Counted from the stretch's first letter, positions 7,367-14,928 are shown. The stretch is 15,227 nucleotides of DNA from Eubacteriales bacterium (GCA_028680875.1 JAQUJQ010000004.1:13119-28345); one strand, 5' to 3'. Notes: a model not told the origin generated them from the letters alone. A program made the numbers and translations.

Positions 7367-8674
7367 TTATTCAAATACAGTCTGGCCGTCTACTTCAGTC
7401 TCCAGTGCTTTTAATGCCTTCTTTACCAGCTTCATCCTGATCTTAAAACTACCCTCTTCTCCTAAAAGCGGGTTCCCTAAAGGATAGGGGATACCAACAG
7501 CCGGCACAATTCGATTGGCTCCTATTGTGAGCGAAATCGGAACAACCGTACACATATGAACCACCGGAATACCTGCCCGTTCAATTTCTTTTACCATCGT
7601 TGCACCGCAACGAGTACAGGTTCCTCACGTAGAAGTTAGAATAACGGCATCAACCTTGTCTTCCACCAACTTTTTACTGAATTGTTCTCCGAAACCTTTG
7701 GCGTTTCCGATAGAGGTACCGGTTCCTGTGGTGGTAACAAAATAATTGACCAGTTCTCCTATTTCTCCTTCCCTCTCTAGCTGCCGAAGCGCATCAAGAG
7801 GTACCACAAGGTTAGGATTTTCTGTGACAAAAGCTCTGTCATAACCACCATGAATGGTCATAAAATCATTTGGACTCATCATGTCCATTCCCTCAATACT
7901 ATATATACCGTATTTGGTTGCACTGGAGGATTCGATCCGATCCGGGTTCCCCTGGGGTACAATACCTCCCGAAGTGACCACTGCAATCCTGGCTTTTTTA
8001 ATATTCTTGACAGCCGGCTGTGGATCCACCCGATCAAAAACCGGCATTGGATATTCTGTAACATAAGCTTCACCGGCCATCTTTTTAACCAGCATCTCCA
8101 CGCCTCTAGCAGCTCCGTTTTGATCTGCAAAATAGTTTACTCGAATTCCCCGAGGTATATAACCTTCTGCTTCCGGAGACAGGATCTCTTCCCCTTCCAT
8201 CATTCTTTTTAATAAAGCTCCAATTTTAGGCATGGCGACTCTCATATCAGCAGCAGAGTTACCGGTTCGAATAATATACAGGTCCTTCTTAAACATATCC
8301 ACACCCGGGTTTTCCTCATACATTCCTGTGATTACAGGAATGGAAAACTTTTGTTCCACAGCCCTGGCAATAGTACCGCAAGCCACCCCGTATCTGCCTG
8401 CATTAAAAGCAGGACCTGCTACAAAAGCGTCCGGCTTAAAGTCACCAATCATAGATAAAAGTTTCTCCTGCGCCACTTCTATATTTTCACCAAAATAACT
8501 GTCCCCGCATATCACAGTTCCTACCACTTCATACTTGTCCCCCAGGACTTCGGCTAATGCCATACCCGGCCCAATCCTTCCGGGACGTGACTCCGGTGGA
8601 ATGTCCGCTTTTTCTTCTCCACCGATTCCGGCAAAGAAGTTATTTATATAATGAACGACTCTTTTCTTTTCCAT
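7367..8674 (-). CDS. grdB: Component B selenoprotein of glycine/sarcosine/betaine reductase (GrdB/GrdF/GrdH family)
   Basis: Selenoprotein of 435 residues with Sec at 350, read through an in-frame TGA at 7627-7625. The sequence around it is TST-U-GTCTRCGATMVKEIE, giving the family's UxxCxxC motif (Sec350, Cys353, Cys356). The N-terminus (VVHYINNFFAGIGGEEKAD), the IPRGIR-to-GGIVPQGNPDRIESSSA region and the end (EVDGQTVFE) also match GrdB. Component B binds the substrate, with the GrdE-derived pyruvoyl subunit forming a Schiff base, and passes the two-carbon unit to selenoprotein A. AGGAGG lies 8 bases ahead of the ATG and overlaps the grdE stop. No grdA, grdC or grdD is nearby, so this could be a sarcosine (GrdF), betaine (GrdH) or uncharacterised version; the symbol grdB marks the family, not the substrate. 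Confidence 0.93.
7598..7627 (-). promoter_or_regulatory. Sec UGA codon and SECIS-like hairpin in grdB
   Basis: The TGA is at 7627-7625 on the minus strand. Twelve bases later CGTTGC (7612-7607) pairs perfectly with GCAACG (7603-7598) around a GGT loop. The loop starts 18 bases after the UGA and has G at its first positions, as bacterial SECIS elements recognised by SelB do. This supports Sec insertion rather than a nonsense mutation. Confidence 0.8.
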
Positions 8675-8687
8675 CTATTTTTCCTCC

Positions 8688-9974
8688 TTAATAACCTCTG
8701 GCTGCCAAACAGTTATAACCGTTAGCAATGGTTGATGCTATTATAATTTGAAGCTCTGCTTCGATGCTCCCGTCAGGCTTTAAGCTCCCTTCATAGCCAC
8801 CTATCATGGTTTCCACATAATCCAATGTTCCTATGACTCTATCCATAGGCGGGAAATTAATAATGACGTTTCCATTTCCGCATGATACTAAAGCATCCGC
8901 CTCATCCACCGCATCGGCCAGTGATTGGGATTTGCCGTCTCTTCCGGGGAATTCATCGGTAATTAAAACCACCTTTATTCCTTTTTGAGAAACCTTCTTG
9001 CAATTCATCATAAGGTCCGTATCCGGATTTCCATACCCTTCTTCAGTAATTAGAACTCCGTCCAAGCCCATATATTCTGCCAGCTTGGCCACCATATCGG
9101 AAGATCGTTCCTTATCCGCTAAAAATACGTTTTCATTGGTTAAAATTACACCTACAAAATTAAGATCCTTTCCATGACGCTTATATAACTCTTCTACCAC
9201 AGGGTTGTTCAGATGATGGAACGTTGTCACTTTGTCACATGGCGCAACACAATTACCGCTTACAATTGCCCCGTCCATCATTTCTGTGGGATACATGACG
9301 GTAGGAAGCATCACTTTGGCATCCACACCATAATAATAGGTATCATGAAGCAATCCCTGCGACTGAAGCATATGAATATAGCCTACTTTAGGCAAATTGG
9401 GATATTGCTTGATTTGTTCCTGCAAAGGCTTGGTTTCATAAGACATTACCTCATCAGGAGTAATGTTTCTACCCGCCTCACCAATGCGTGCGGCAGCCTT
9501 TAAACCCGCCAGCCTTCCGGCGGCTTCATAATCATGAGTATCCAATCCCTCAGCCGGTTCAATGACAATACATACGTTGTAGGTTGAACAAAATGGACAA
9601 TACTTGGCAGCCGGCCCTGACATATCGATGATCCCTTCCTGAAACCCGACTATTTTGCCGCATGTTATAACGTTAGCTCCCACTAAAGCGTGGGTTCTTC
9701 CATTTCCAACCTCTTGAACTTTGCTGATGACTCCAGGAAAAATGCCTCCATTTCCGGACACCTTAACTCTCGGTTCAATCACATCCTTTACCGGTGCAAT
9801 ACGAACCGATTCACCCGGTTTGGCCAACTCCACCTTGGCAGAAATCAAGCGTTCGTCTTCCAAAACCAACGTTTCGATTTCTTTCGCATTTACATATAGA
9901 ACGTTGCCTTCTACTTTGGTTACATCACCAAATTGCACATCTTTAATTTTAATTTTTCCTAATTCCAGTTTCAA
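8688..9974 (-). CDS. grdE: Component B proprotein GrdE family (GrdE/GrdG/GrdI)
   Basis: Proprotein of 428 residues for the alpha and beta subunits of reductase component B. Known GrdE proteins self-cleave at an Asn-Cys bond and turn the cysteine into a pyruvoyl group. Here the site is VSGN-CVAPC, at Asn241/Cys242, the expected place. Other family blocks are KIKIKDVQFGD, PVKDVIEPRVKV, VGFQEGIIDMSGP, TDLMMNCKK and KPDGSIEAELQ. The start is a TTG at 9974, 8 bases after AGGAGG; a GTG at 9983 lies inside that site and is rejected. Cys126 and Cys129 form CPFC, with Cys135 nearby, in a region that I recall as TPFS-like in classical GrdE. It sits between grdX and grdB with tight spacing. The substrate is not assignable from sequence alone. 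Confidence 0.92.
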   Translation of the reverse strand: MKLELGKIKIKDVQFGDVTKVEGNVLYVNAKEIETLVLEDERLISAKVELAKPGESVRIAPVKDVIEPRVKVSGNGGIFPGVISKVQEVGNGRTHALVGANVITCGKIVGFQEGIIDMSGPAAKYCPFCSTYNVCIVIEPAEGLDTHDYEAAGRLAGLKAAARIGEAGRNITPDEVMSYETKPLQEQIKQYPNLPKVGYIHMLQSQGLLHDTYYYGVDAKVMLPTVMYPTEMMDGAIVSGNCVAPCDKVTTFHHLNNPVVEELYKRHGKDLNFVGVILTNENVFLADKERSSDMVAKLAEYMGLDGVLITEEGYGNPDTDLMMNCKKVSQKGIKVVLITDEFPGRDGKSQSLADAVDEADALVSCGNGNVIINFPPMDRVIGTLDYVETMIGGYEGSLKPDGSIEAELQIIIASTIANGYNCLAARGY

Positions 9975-9992
9975 ATGATACACCTCCTACCA

Positions 9993-10397
9993 TTAATTTA
10001 TTGCATTATCTATTATGGACAGATCTACGGTTTTAAAATCCTCTTCTATTTTAGAAGGCCATTGTGGAATGCTTTTAACCGCTAAAATTCTTTTCGTTAA
10101 TTCAATGCTGTTTTCTATGAGTCTAAGACTCTCTATATCCAATATCGGTATCATCTGGTTTTCAGAATCCCCGTAATGCGCCGGTTTTTCCAACAAGATC
10201 GATCGATAGGGCGTTTGATTTGGTTTTAAGCTGCCTGCTATCGGATGAGATAAAAGCCGCACACCTTTATGAACTAAGTCTCTTGTTTTTTCAAGGACCT
10301 CCAAATGTGTTGCTTTTTCCAAAAACAGTACATCTCTATTTTCTTTATGTTTTTCATAAACCTTGTTATTATTTGTTACAATCAGCATTTTATTCAT
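9993..10397 (-). CDS. grdX: GrdX family protein (copy 1, in the reductase operon)
   Basis: Soluble protein of 134 residues of the GrdX family, which is usually encoded first in glycine reductase operons and has no known function. It begins MNKMLIVTNNNKVYEK, has a central HPIAGSLKPNQTPYRSI block (about 51-67), and ends with a DLSIID-like tail. AGGAGG lies 7 bases ahead of the ATG at 10397; more upstream in-frame codons lack a ribosome site. It is followed after 18 bases by grdE. The paralogue at 14494-14874 shares the TNNN(K/R)V start, the HPxxGSxKPNQTPYxSIL block and the DLSI tail. No signal peptide or membrane segment is visible. Classical Walker or Rossmann motifs are absent, so a catalytic role is not evident. 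Confidence 0.88.
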   Translation of the reverse strand: MNKMLIVTNNNKVYEKHKENRDVLFLEKATHLEVLEKTRDLVHKGVRLLSHPIAGSLKPNQTPYRSILLEKPAHYGDSENQMIPILDIESLRLIENSIELTKRILAVKSIPQWPSKIEEDFKTVDLSIIDNAIN

Positions 10398-10434
10398 CCT
10401 ATATCCTCCTGGCCTGATTTTTTCTATTGATATT

Positions 10435-10450
10435 AACAATATATTTACCA
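10435..10450 (-). promoter_or_regulatory. Degenerate sigma-54-like promoter upstream of grdX copy 1
   Basis: On the minus strand TGGTAAATATATTGTT keeps GG and, after the required 10-base gap, GT in place of the normal GC. It lies 38 bases ahead of the grdX start. The departure from the -12 GC makes it weak or false. A perfect 16-bp palindrome lies upstream at 10489-10504, in a similar relative position to the palindrome ahead of the second grdX. Confidence 0.3.
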
Positions 10451-10488
10451 TTTATATTGAAAATATTATTCTATTTGAAACCTGAATT

Positions 10489-10504
10489 TTAAAGATATCT
10501 TTAA
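10489..10504. promoter_or_regulatory. Perfect 16-bp palindrome between grdX and selD
   Basis: TTAAAGATATCTTTAA is its own reverse complement. It sits in the 175-base divergent region, just upstream of the selD -35 element and about 40 bases upstream of the weak sigma-54-like site for grdX. It could be an operator for LysR, the sigma-54 activator or another dimeric regulator. AT-rich palindromes also occur by chance. Confidence 0.4.
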
Positions 10505-10511
10505 GGATCGG

Positions 10512-10540
10512 TTGAATATAGAAGATTAAAGCGATATACT
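10512..10540 (+). promoter_or_regulatory. Sigma-A-type promoter for selD
   Basis: TTGAAT (10512-10517) and TATACT (10535-10540) are spaced by 17 bases. The predicted start is near 10547, giving a leader of about 26 bases that contains the GGGAGGTG ribosome site at 10556-10563. Confidence 0.7.
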
Positions 10541-10572
10541 GAATTTAATTTTGAAGGGAGGTGTTTGCATCC

Positions 10573-11607
10573 ATGGATAGGATAAAGTTGACTGAACTCA
10601 CACAAAACGCAGGTTGAGCGGCAAAGATCGGGCCTGATGCCCTGGCACAAGTTTTGTGTCATTTACCAAAGTTTAATGATCCGAACCTGTTGGTGGGATT
10701 TGAGAACAATGATGATGCCGCAGTCTACCGAATTGATGATACGACAGCACTGATCCAAACCTTGGATTTATTTCCTCCTATTGTGGATGACCCTTACCAA
10801 TACGGACAAATTGCTGCCGCTAACGCCTTAAGTGATGTTTATGCTATGGGAGGTTCACCAAAATTAGCTATGAACATACTCTGTTATCCGGAAGATTTGC
10901 CCAAAGAAGTGGTTCGGGAAATTCTTCGTGGGGGTTATGATAAGGTAAAGGAGGCTGGAGCTGTAGTTGCCGGCGGTCACAGTTTAAAAGACAAAGAACC
11001 GAAGTATGGCCTTTGTGTTACCGGGTTTGCCAAAATTGAAGAGATTTTAACAAATAGTGGTGCGAAACCGGGGGATTTGCTGATTTTAACAAAACCTTTG
11101 GGTACAGGTATTCTTAATACAGCAGCCAAAGCCGGGCTGGTTTCCAAAGAAACAGAAGAAACAGCCATAGCTTCTATGGTAATGTTGAATAAGGAAGCCG
11201 GGCTGGTTATGAAAGGATATCCGGTTCATAGCTGCACCGATATAACAGGCTTTGGGCTCTTAGGCCATGCCTATGAGATGGGCGCCGGCAGCGGCGTCAC
11301 CATTTCCTTTGACTCAACTGCCATGCCCCTTCTGCCCGAGGCCAAAGACATGGCCATGATGGGAATCATTCCTGCCGGGGCCTATGCAAATCGAGCCTTT
11401 TTAGAGGACAGGGTATACATTGATCCTGCAACACCTCTTGACCTTACTGACATTCTCTTTGATCCACAGACTTCAGGAGGACTGCTTATTGCTTTGTCAG
11501 AAAAGGAAGCATACCGTCTGCTGGCTGATTTAAAAGGCCGGATACCCTGCGCCGAAATTATCGGCCAAATTATTCCGCCGGAAAACCAAACGATTATCGT
11601 AAAATAA
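10573..11607 (+). CDS. selD: SelD, selenide water dikinase, itself a selenoprotein
   Basis: Enzyme of 344 residues that makes selenophosphate from selenide and ATP, the selenium donor for SelA. An in-frame TGA at codon 15 (10615-10617) replaces the usual catalytic cysteine: the motif reads AG-U-AAK, aligned with GCGCK in E. coli SelD. The second cysteine of that motif is Ala here; the lysine (Lys18) is kept. Downstream blocks NALSDVYAMGGSP, AGGHSLKDKEPKYG, CTDITGFGLLGHAYEM and DPQTSGGLL confirm the family. The true ATG at 10573 has GGGAGGTG 9 bases upstream; starting at the next in-frame Met (10654) would remove the active site. Making SelD needs Sec insertion and so depends on its own product. 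It is divergent from grdX and convergent with the desulfurase gene. Confidence 0.95.
10615..10642 (+). promoter_or_regulatory. Sec UGA codon and SECIS-like hairpin in selD
   Basis: The TGA at 10615-10617 is followed by GGGC (10630-10633) pairing with GCCC (10639-10642) around a CTGAT loop that contains a G. The loop begins 16 bases after the UGA, within the range of bacterial SECIS elements. The stem is only four pairs, weaker than in grdB. Confidence 0.65.
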
Positions 11608-11651
11608 CGAAAAGCCATTCAAAGACTTAATCTTGAATGGCTTTTTTCGTT
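11606..11651. terminator. Bidirectional rho-independent terminator between selD and the desulfurase
   Basis: AAAAGCCATTCAA (11610-11622) pairs with TTGAATGGCTTTT (11633-11645), and the flanks extend the match to AACG/CGTT. A T-run follows on the plus strand, with the matching A-run giving one on the minus strand. It serves both convergent genes. Confidence 0.88.
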
Positions 11652-11660
11652 AAAATAATT

Positions 11661-12806
11661 CTATAATATCTTCTTGATTGCATCGATGGTATATTGCACT
11701 TCTTCTTCCGTATTCTGATGCCCGAATGCAAAGCGAACCGTACCCTGAGGAAAGGTTCCTAATGTCATATGAGCCATAGGAGCACAGTGAAGACCACATC
11801 TTGTCATGATCCCATATTCTGCATCCAATCGGTAAGCAATCTCTGCATTATCCTTTTCTTGAAAATCCAATGAAACTATAGGACACCGCCCTTTAACTCC
11901 TTCTAAGCCTATGATCTTTACATCCCCCCTTATCTTCATCGCTTCCAAAAAAGATTTCATTAAGGTCAGTTCCTTTTCTCGAATTGTTTCTATACCTATT
12001 TCCTCCAGATAAACCAAAGCTGCCGAAAGCCCAATAATACCGGGAAGATTTAGAGTCCCGGGTTCGAATTTATCAGGTAAAAAGTCGGGCATAATCAGAG
12101 AGTCCGACATACTGCCCGTTCCTCCATAAATAACAGGGGACATTGCATCTGCAAGTTGCTCCCGAATGATAAAGCCACCGATTCCCTGGGGTCCCAAAAG
12201 CCCTTTATGTCCTGTAAAAGCCAACCCATCAATTTTCATCTCATCCATATTCAAAGGAAAAACCCCTGCAGTCTGTGCTCCGTCAACAATGAAAAATATG
12301 CCATTATTCCTGCAGATTTCTCCCACTTTAACCAATGGCATCAACGTACCACAAACATTCGATCCATGAAGCATGATCACTCCCTTAGTCTCCGGAAGAA
12401 TCAAATCCTTTAAATCATTTGGATCCAACAATCCCTTCTCGTCACATTTAACAACACTGACAGAAACGCCTCTTTCTTTAGCTCCTTCAATTGGCCTAGC
12501 CACTGAATTATGCTCCATAGAGGTGATAATAACATGATCTCCGTATTTTAGCAGTCCTCCTATGATAAAATTTAAGCTATAAGTCACATTGGGTGTAAAG
12601 ATCACATTGCTTTCCTTACTATAACCAAAAAAAGCACAAAGCTTTTCCCTGGTTTCTAAAATTCGTTCTGCAAGAGAATAAGAGTTTTCATAACCACCTC
12701 TTCCAATATTACAGCCTACATTTTCTATATATTCCTGCATTGCCCTTCCAACCCCGGGTGCCTTGGGATAAGAAGTACTGCCGTTGTCCAGATATACTTT
12801 TCTCAT
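11661..12806 (-). CDS. Cysteine desulfurase / selenocysteine lyase-like class V aminotransferase
   Basis: PLP enzyme of 381 residues in the class V aminotransferase fold, related to cysteine desulfurases (NifS/SufS type). Visible residues are EHNS (98-101, PLP-stacking His), DGAQ (175-178), the Schiff-base Lys201 in FTGHKGLLGPQG, and the catalytic-loop cysteine Cys340 in RCGLHCAPMAH. The start MRKVYLDNGSTSYPK is normal, and GGAGGG precedes the ATG. Such enzymes release sulfur from cysteine or selenium from selenocysteine. Placed among sel genes, it may supply selenium to SelD or the DUF3343/YedF carriers; that is inference, as a generic sulfur role fits the sequence equally well. No iscU- or sufU-like scaffold gene is adjacent, which weakens a pure Fe-S cluster role. 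Confidence 0.85.
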   Translation of the reverse strand: MRKVYLDNGSTSYPKAPGVGRAMQEYIENVGCNIGRGGYENSYSLAERILETREKLCAFFGYSKESNVIFTPNVTYSLNFIIGGLLKYGDHVIITSMEHNSVARPIEGAKERGVSVSVVKCDEKGLLDPNDLKDLILPETKGVIMLHGSNVCGTLMPLVKVGEICRNNGIFFIVDGAQTAGVFPLNMDEMKIDGLAFTGHKGLLGPQGIGGFIIREQLADAMSPVIYGGTGSMSDSLIMPDFLPDKFEPGTLNLPGIIGLSAALVYLEEIGIETIREKELTLMKSFLEAMKIRGDVKIIGLEGVKGRCPIVSLDFQEKDNAEIAYRLDAEYGIMTRCGLHCAPMAHMTLGTFPQGTVRFAFGHQNTEEEVQYTIDAIKKIL

Positions 12807-12926
12807 AATTCACCCTCCGTAAATATCCTAACAGGTTCAAGCAGTAATTACAATAAAGTACTAATGTCTCATGTATTATTTATTTATATATTGTTTTCTT
12901 TTCTATTAAAAAAACCACTGGGTATA

Positions 12927-12955
12927 TTGCGGGAAAATATGGAATACGGTATACT
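12927..12955 (+). promoter_or_regulatory. Sigma-A-type promoter for the sigma-54 activator gene
   Basis: TTGCGG (12927-12932) and TATACT (12950-12955) are 17 bases apart. The predicted transcript start near 12962 is so close to the ATG at 12967 that translation from the later ATG at 12988 is more likely. Confidence 0.6.
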
Positions 12956-12987
12956 ATTTTTATAACATGAAGAAGTTGGTGAAGTCC

Positions 12988-14433
12988 ATGAACTACGAGG
13001 AGATATTGACCTTACTTAACAAAAGCACCGTCCACCCCGATGGTTTGCTACTTATGGATTACCGTTTTCTTCTTTCTGTCTTTGACTCTTCTCAAGACGG
13101 AATCCTTATAGCCGACGACCATGCAAACGTTCTTTACATCAACCGGGCTTATGAAGAAACCACCGGACTTACAAAAGAGATTATCGTAGGTAAAAATCTA
13201 AAAAACCTTTTGGATCTAAAAATGTTTAATTGTGCCGCTTCTCTTTTTGTACTGGAACAAAAGCAACCTATTACCCTGAGCCATAAATATATTACAGGTA
13301 AAGAAGCACTTACTACAGCCAACCCGGTTCGAAATCAGGAAGGTGATATTGTAGCGGTTTTATCCAATACACGTAATGTGGATGAGTTGGTCAAGCTTCG
13401 ATCTCAAGTGAGAGCCAATAAAATATTGGAGATGAAATATACCAATGAATTGGCACACTGGAGAAAAAAGCAAATGCACCAGGAAGGCATCATAGCATCA
13501 GGGGATTCGATGCGGGCTGTACTGGCAAAAGCCCAACAAGTAGCTCCATATGACACCACTGTATTAATCACCGGGGAGACCGGTACCGGCAAAGAAGTTA
13601 TAGCAAAATACTTACATAGTCAAAGTAAACGAAAGGATGGACCTTTCATTCAAATCAACTGTGCTGCCGTACCATCCGAACTGTTTGAGTCGGAACTCTT
13701 CGGTTATGAAGCCGGAGCTTTCACCGGTGCCAGCCAAAAAGGCAAATTAGGAATTCTGGAATTGGCCAACGGAGGGACTCTTTTGCTTGATGAAATCAGT
13801 GAACTGCCTTTTTCTATGCAGACCAAGCTCCTTCGGGCACTACAGGAACAAGAATTCCGCCGTGTCGGAGGTAGTTCACCTGTTAAAGTAGATATCCGTA
13901 TTCTTTCGGCTACCAACAAAGATTTGGCAGAAGAGGTGGCCCAAGGCCGTTTTAGAAAGGATCTTTATTTTCGTCTCAATGTCTTGCCATTACACATCCC
14001 TCCATTAAGAGAAAGAGAAAACGATGTAACAGAACTAATCGATTATTTTTTGGGAGCACTTAATCAAAAATACAAACGGCTTGTTACTATGGATGAAGGC
14101 GCACGTTCTGCTCTTGAGCATTATAGCTTTCCCGGGAACGTTCGAGAGCTTCAAAACCTTGTAGAATACCTATTCATTACTGCCGATCCGGATACCATAT
14201 ACTATGAAAATCTGCCTCCAAAGGTCATTAATGAATATGTTGAGAAGTCCTTTTCCGATCAAAAGAGTTCATTGAGTTTGGAATCCATGTTGGGTGTCTT
14301 TGAAAAGCAAATCATAATCTCTGCGTTAAAGAAAAACAATTCTATGCGTCAGGCGGCCTTAGCGTTGAAGATCCATCCCTCTACACTATCACGAAAGTTG
14401 AAAAGTTTGAATATAGATCCAAACCTATACTGA
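12988..14433 (+). CDS. PAS-domain sigma-54-dependent transcriptional activator
   Basis: Enhancer-binding protein of 481 residues. The order is a PAS sensor (about 24-135, FDSSQDGILIADDHANVLYI), a short helical linker, the AAA+ domain with Walker A GETGTGKE (196-203), the sigma-54 contact loop GAFTGA (243-248), Walker B GGTLLLDE (262-269), and a C-terminal Fis-type helix-turn-helix (MRQAALALKIHPSTLSRKL). The ATG at 12988 is preferred because GGTGA lies 5 bases ahead; the in-frame ATG at 12967 has no ribosome site. The PAS ligand is unknown. It is convergent with the second grdX, whose promoter is of sigma-54 type, so that gene is a likely target. It may also act on the grd operon. PrdR, the proline reductase regulator of Clostridioides difficile, is a comparable sigma-54 activator. 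Confidence 0.93.
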   Translation: MNYEEILTLLNKSTVHPDGLLLMDYRFLLSVFDSSQDGILIADDHANVLYINRAYEETTGLTKEIIVGKNLKNLLDLKMFNCAASLFVLEQKQPITLSHKYITGKEALTTANPVRNQEGDIVAVLSNTRNVDELVKLRSQVRANKILEMKYTNELAHWRKKQMHQEGIIASGDSMRAVLAKAQQVAPYDTTVLITGETGTGKEVIAKYLHSQSKRKDGPFIQINCAAVPSELFESELFGYEAGAFTGASQKGKLGILELANGGTLLLDEISELPFSMQTKLLRALQEQEFRRVGGSSPVKVDIRILSATNKDLAEEVAQGRFRKDLYFRLNVLPLHIPPLRERENDVTELIDYFLGALNQKYKRLVTMDEGARSALEHYSFPGNVRELQNLVEYLFITADPDTIYYENLPPKVINEYVEKSFSDQKSSLSLESMLGVFEKQIIISALKKNNSMRQAALALKIHPSTLSRKLKSLNIDPNLY

Positions 14434-14434
14434 G

Positions 14435-14467
14435 AAAAAGCCATCGTCTCCCATCCGATGGCTTTTT
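14435..14467. terminator. Bidirectional rho-independent terminator
   Basis: AAAAAGCCATCG (14435-14446) pairs perfectly with CGATGGCTTTTT (14456-14467) around a 9-base loop. It starts right after the activator stop codon and ends 26 bases beyond the stop of the convergent grdX paralogue, with T-runs in both directions. Confidence 0.88.
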
Positions 14468-14493
14468 CCGGTGTTAATCGTTCACACGATACT

Positions 14494-14874
14494 TTATTTC
14501 CCGACGATCTTTTCAACGATCGATAAGTCGGCATTCTCCAAAATTCTTTGAAGCTTTGGTTTCCATCCATTTTTTGCTTTATCTCCAAAGCCGGTTTCCA
14601 CAACTCGAATCGACGTCTCAATCAGTTTGACGCTTTTCTCATCAATTTGTGACTCATCCTCATCCATCCCCAATAGTATACTTTTATAAGGAGTCTGATT
14701 GGGTTTCTTGCTGCCATCCAGAGGATGCATTAAAAGCCTGGCGCCTTTTTGAATAAGTTCGGCCGCCTGATTAAGCACATCTAAATAACTTCCTTCTTCC
14801 AACAACATGACATCCATTCGATCCATATAACGATCAAATACTCTGTTGTTGTTTGTTATAACAATACGCTTCAT
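14494..14874 (-). CDS. GrdX family protein (copy 2, solitary)
   Basis: Second GrdX-family protein, 126 residues, beginning MKRIVITNNNRVFDRY, with HPLDGSKKPNQTPYKSIL (about 51-68) and the tail ADLSIVEKIV. It is clearly a paralogue of the operon copy at 9993-10397 but differs through much of the middle and C-terminal half. AAGGAG lies 9 bases ahead of the ATG. No grd gene follows it; a shared terminator and the convergent sigma-54 activator come next, so it is a single-gene unit. A strong sigma-54 promoter and a palindrome lie upstream. Function is unknown for the family. A solitary regulated copy suggests a role separable from reductase assembly, for instance in signalling or substrate handling, which is speculation. 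Confidence 0.87.
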   Translation of the reverse strand: MKRIVITNNNRVFDRYMDRMDVMLLEEGSYLDVLNQAAELIQKGARLLMHPLDGSKKPNQTPYKSILLGMDEDESQIDEKSVKLIETSIRVVETGFGDKAKNGWKPKLQRILENADLSIVEKIVGK

Positions 14875-14928
14875 TTCTGACTTCTCCTTTTTATATTGAT
14901 TTATTTTTTTCTTTTGTTATCTAATAAT

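Noticed and set aside
7367..8674. Two separate genes or a nonsense-disrupted pseudogene at the grdB locus
   Set aside because: The TGA falls exactly at the known Sec site, the frame stays open and conserved on both sides, a SECIS-like hairpin follows, and selA, selB, selC and selD are all present.
9975..9983. GTG start for grdE at 9983
   Set aside because: The GTG lies within the AGGAGGTG ribosome site itself. The TTG at 9974 is correctly spaced and gives the family's N-terminus and Cys242 numbering.
10654..11607. selD starting at the ATG at 10654
   Set aside because: This start lacks the catalytic N-terminal motif and a ribosome site. Reading through the TGA from 10573 restores both.
12807..12966. 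Sigma-A promoter for the desulfurase (TTGTAA, 17 bases, TAGGAT on the minus strand)
   Set aside because: The -10 element is poor, and the start would fall on the ribosome site, leaving almost no leader.
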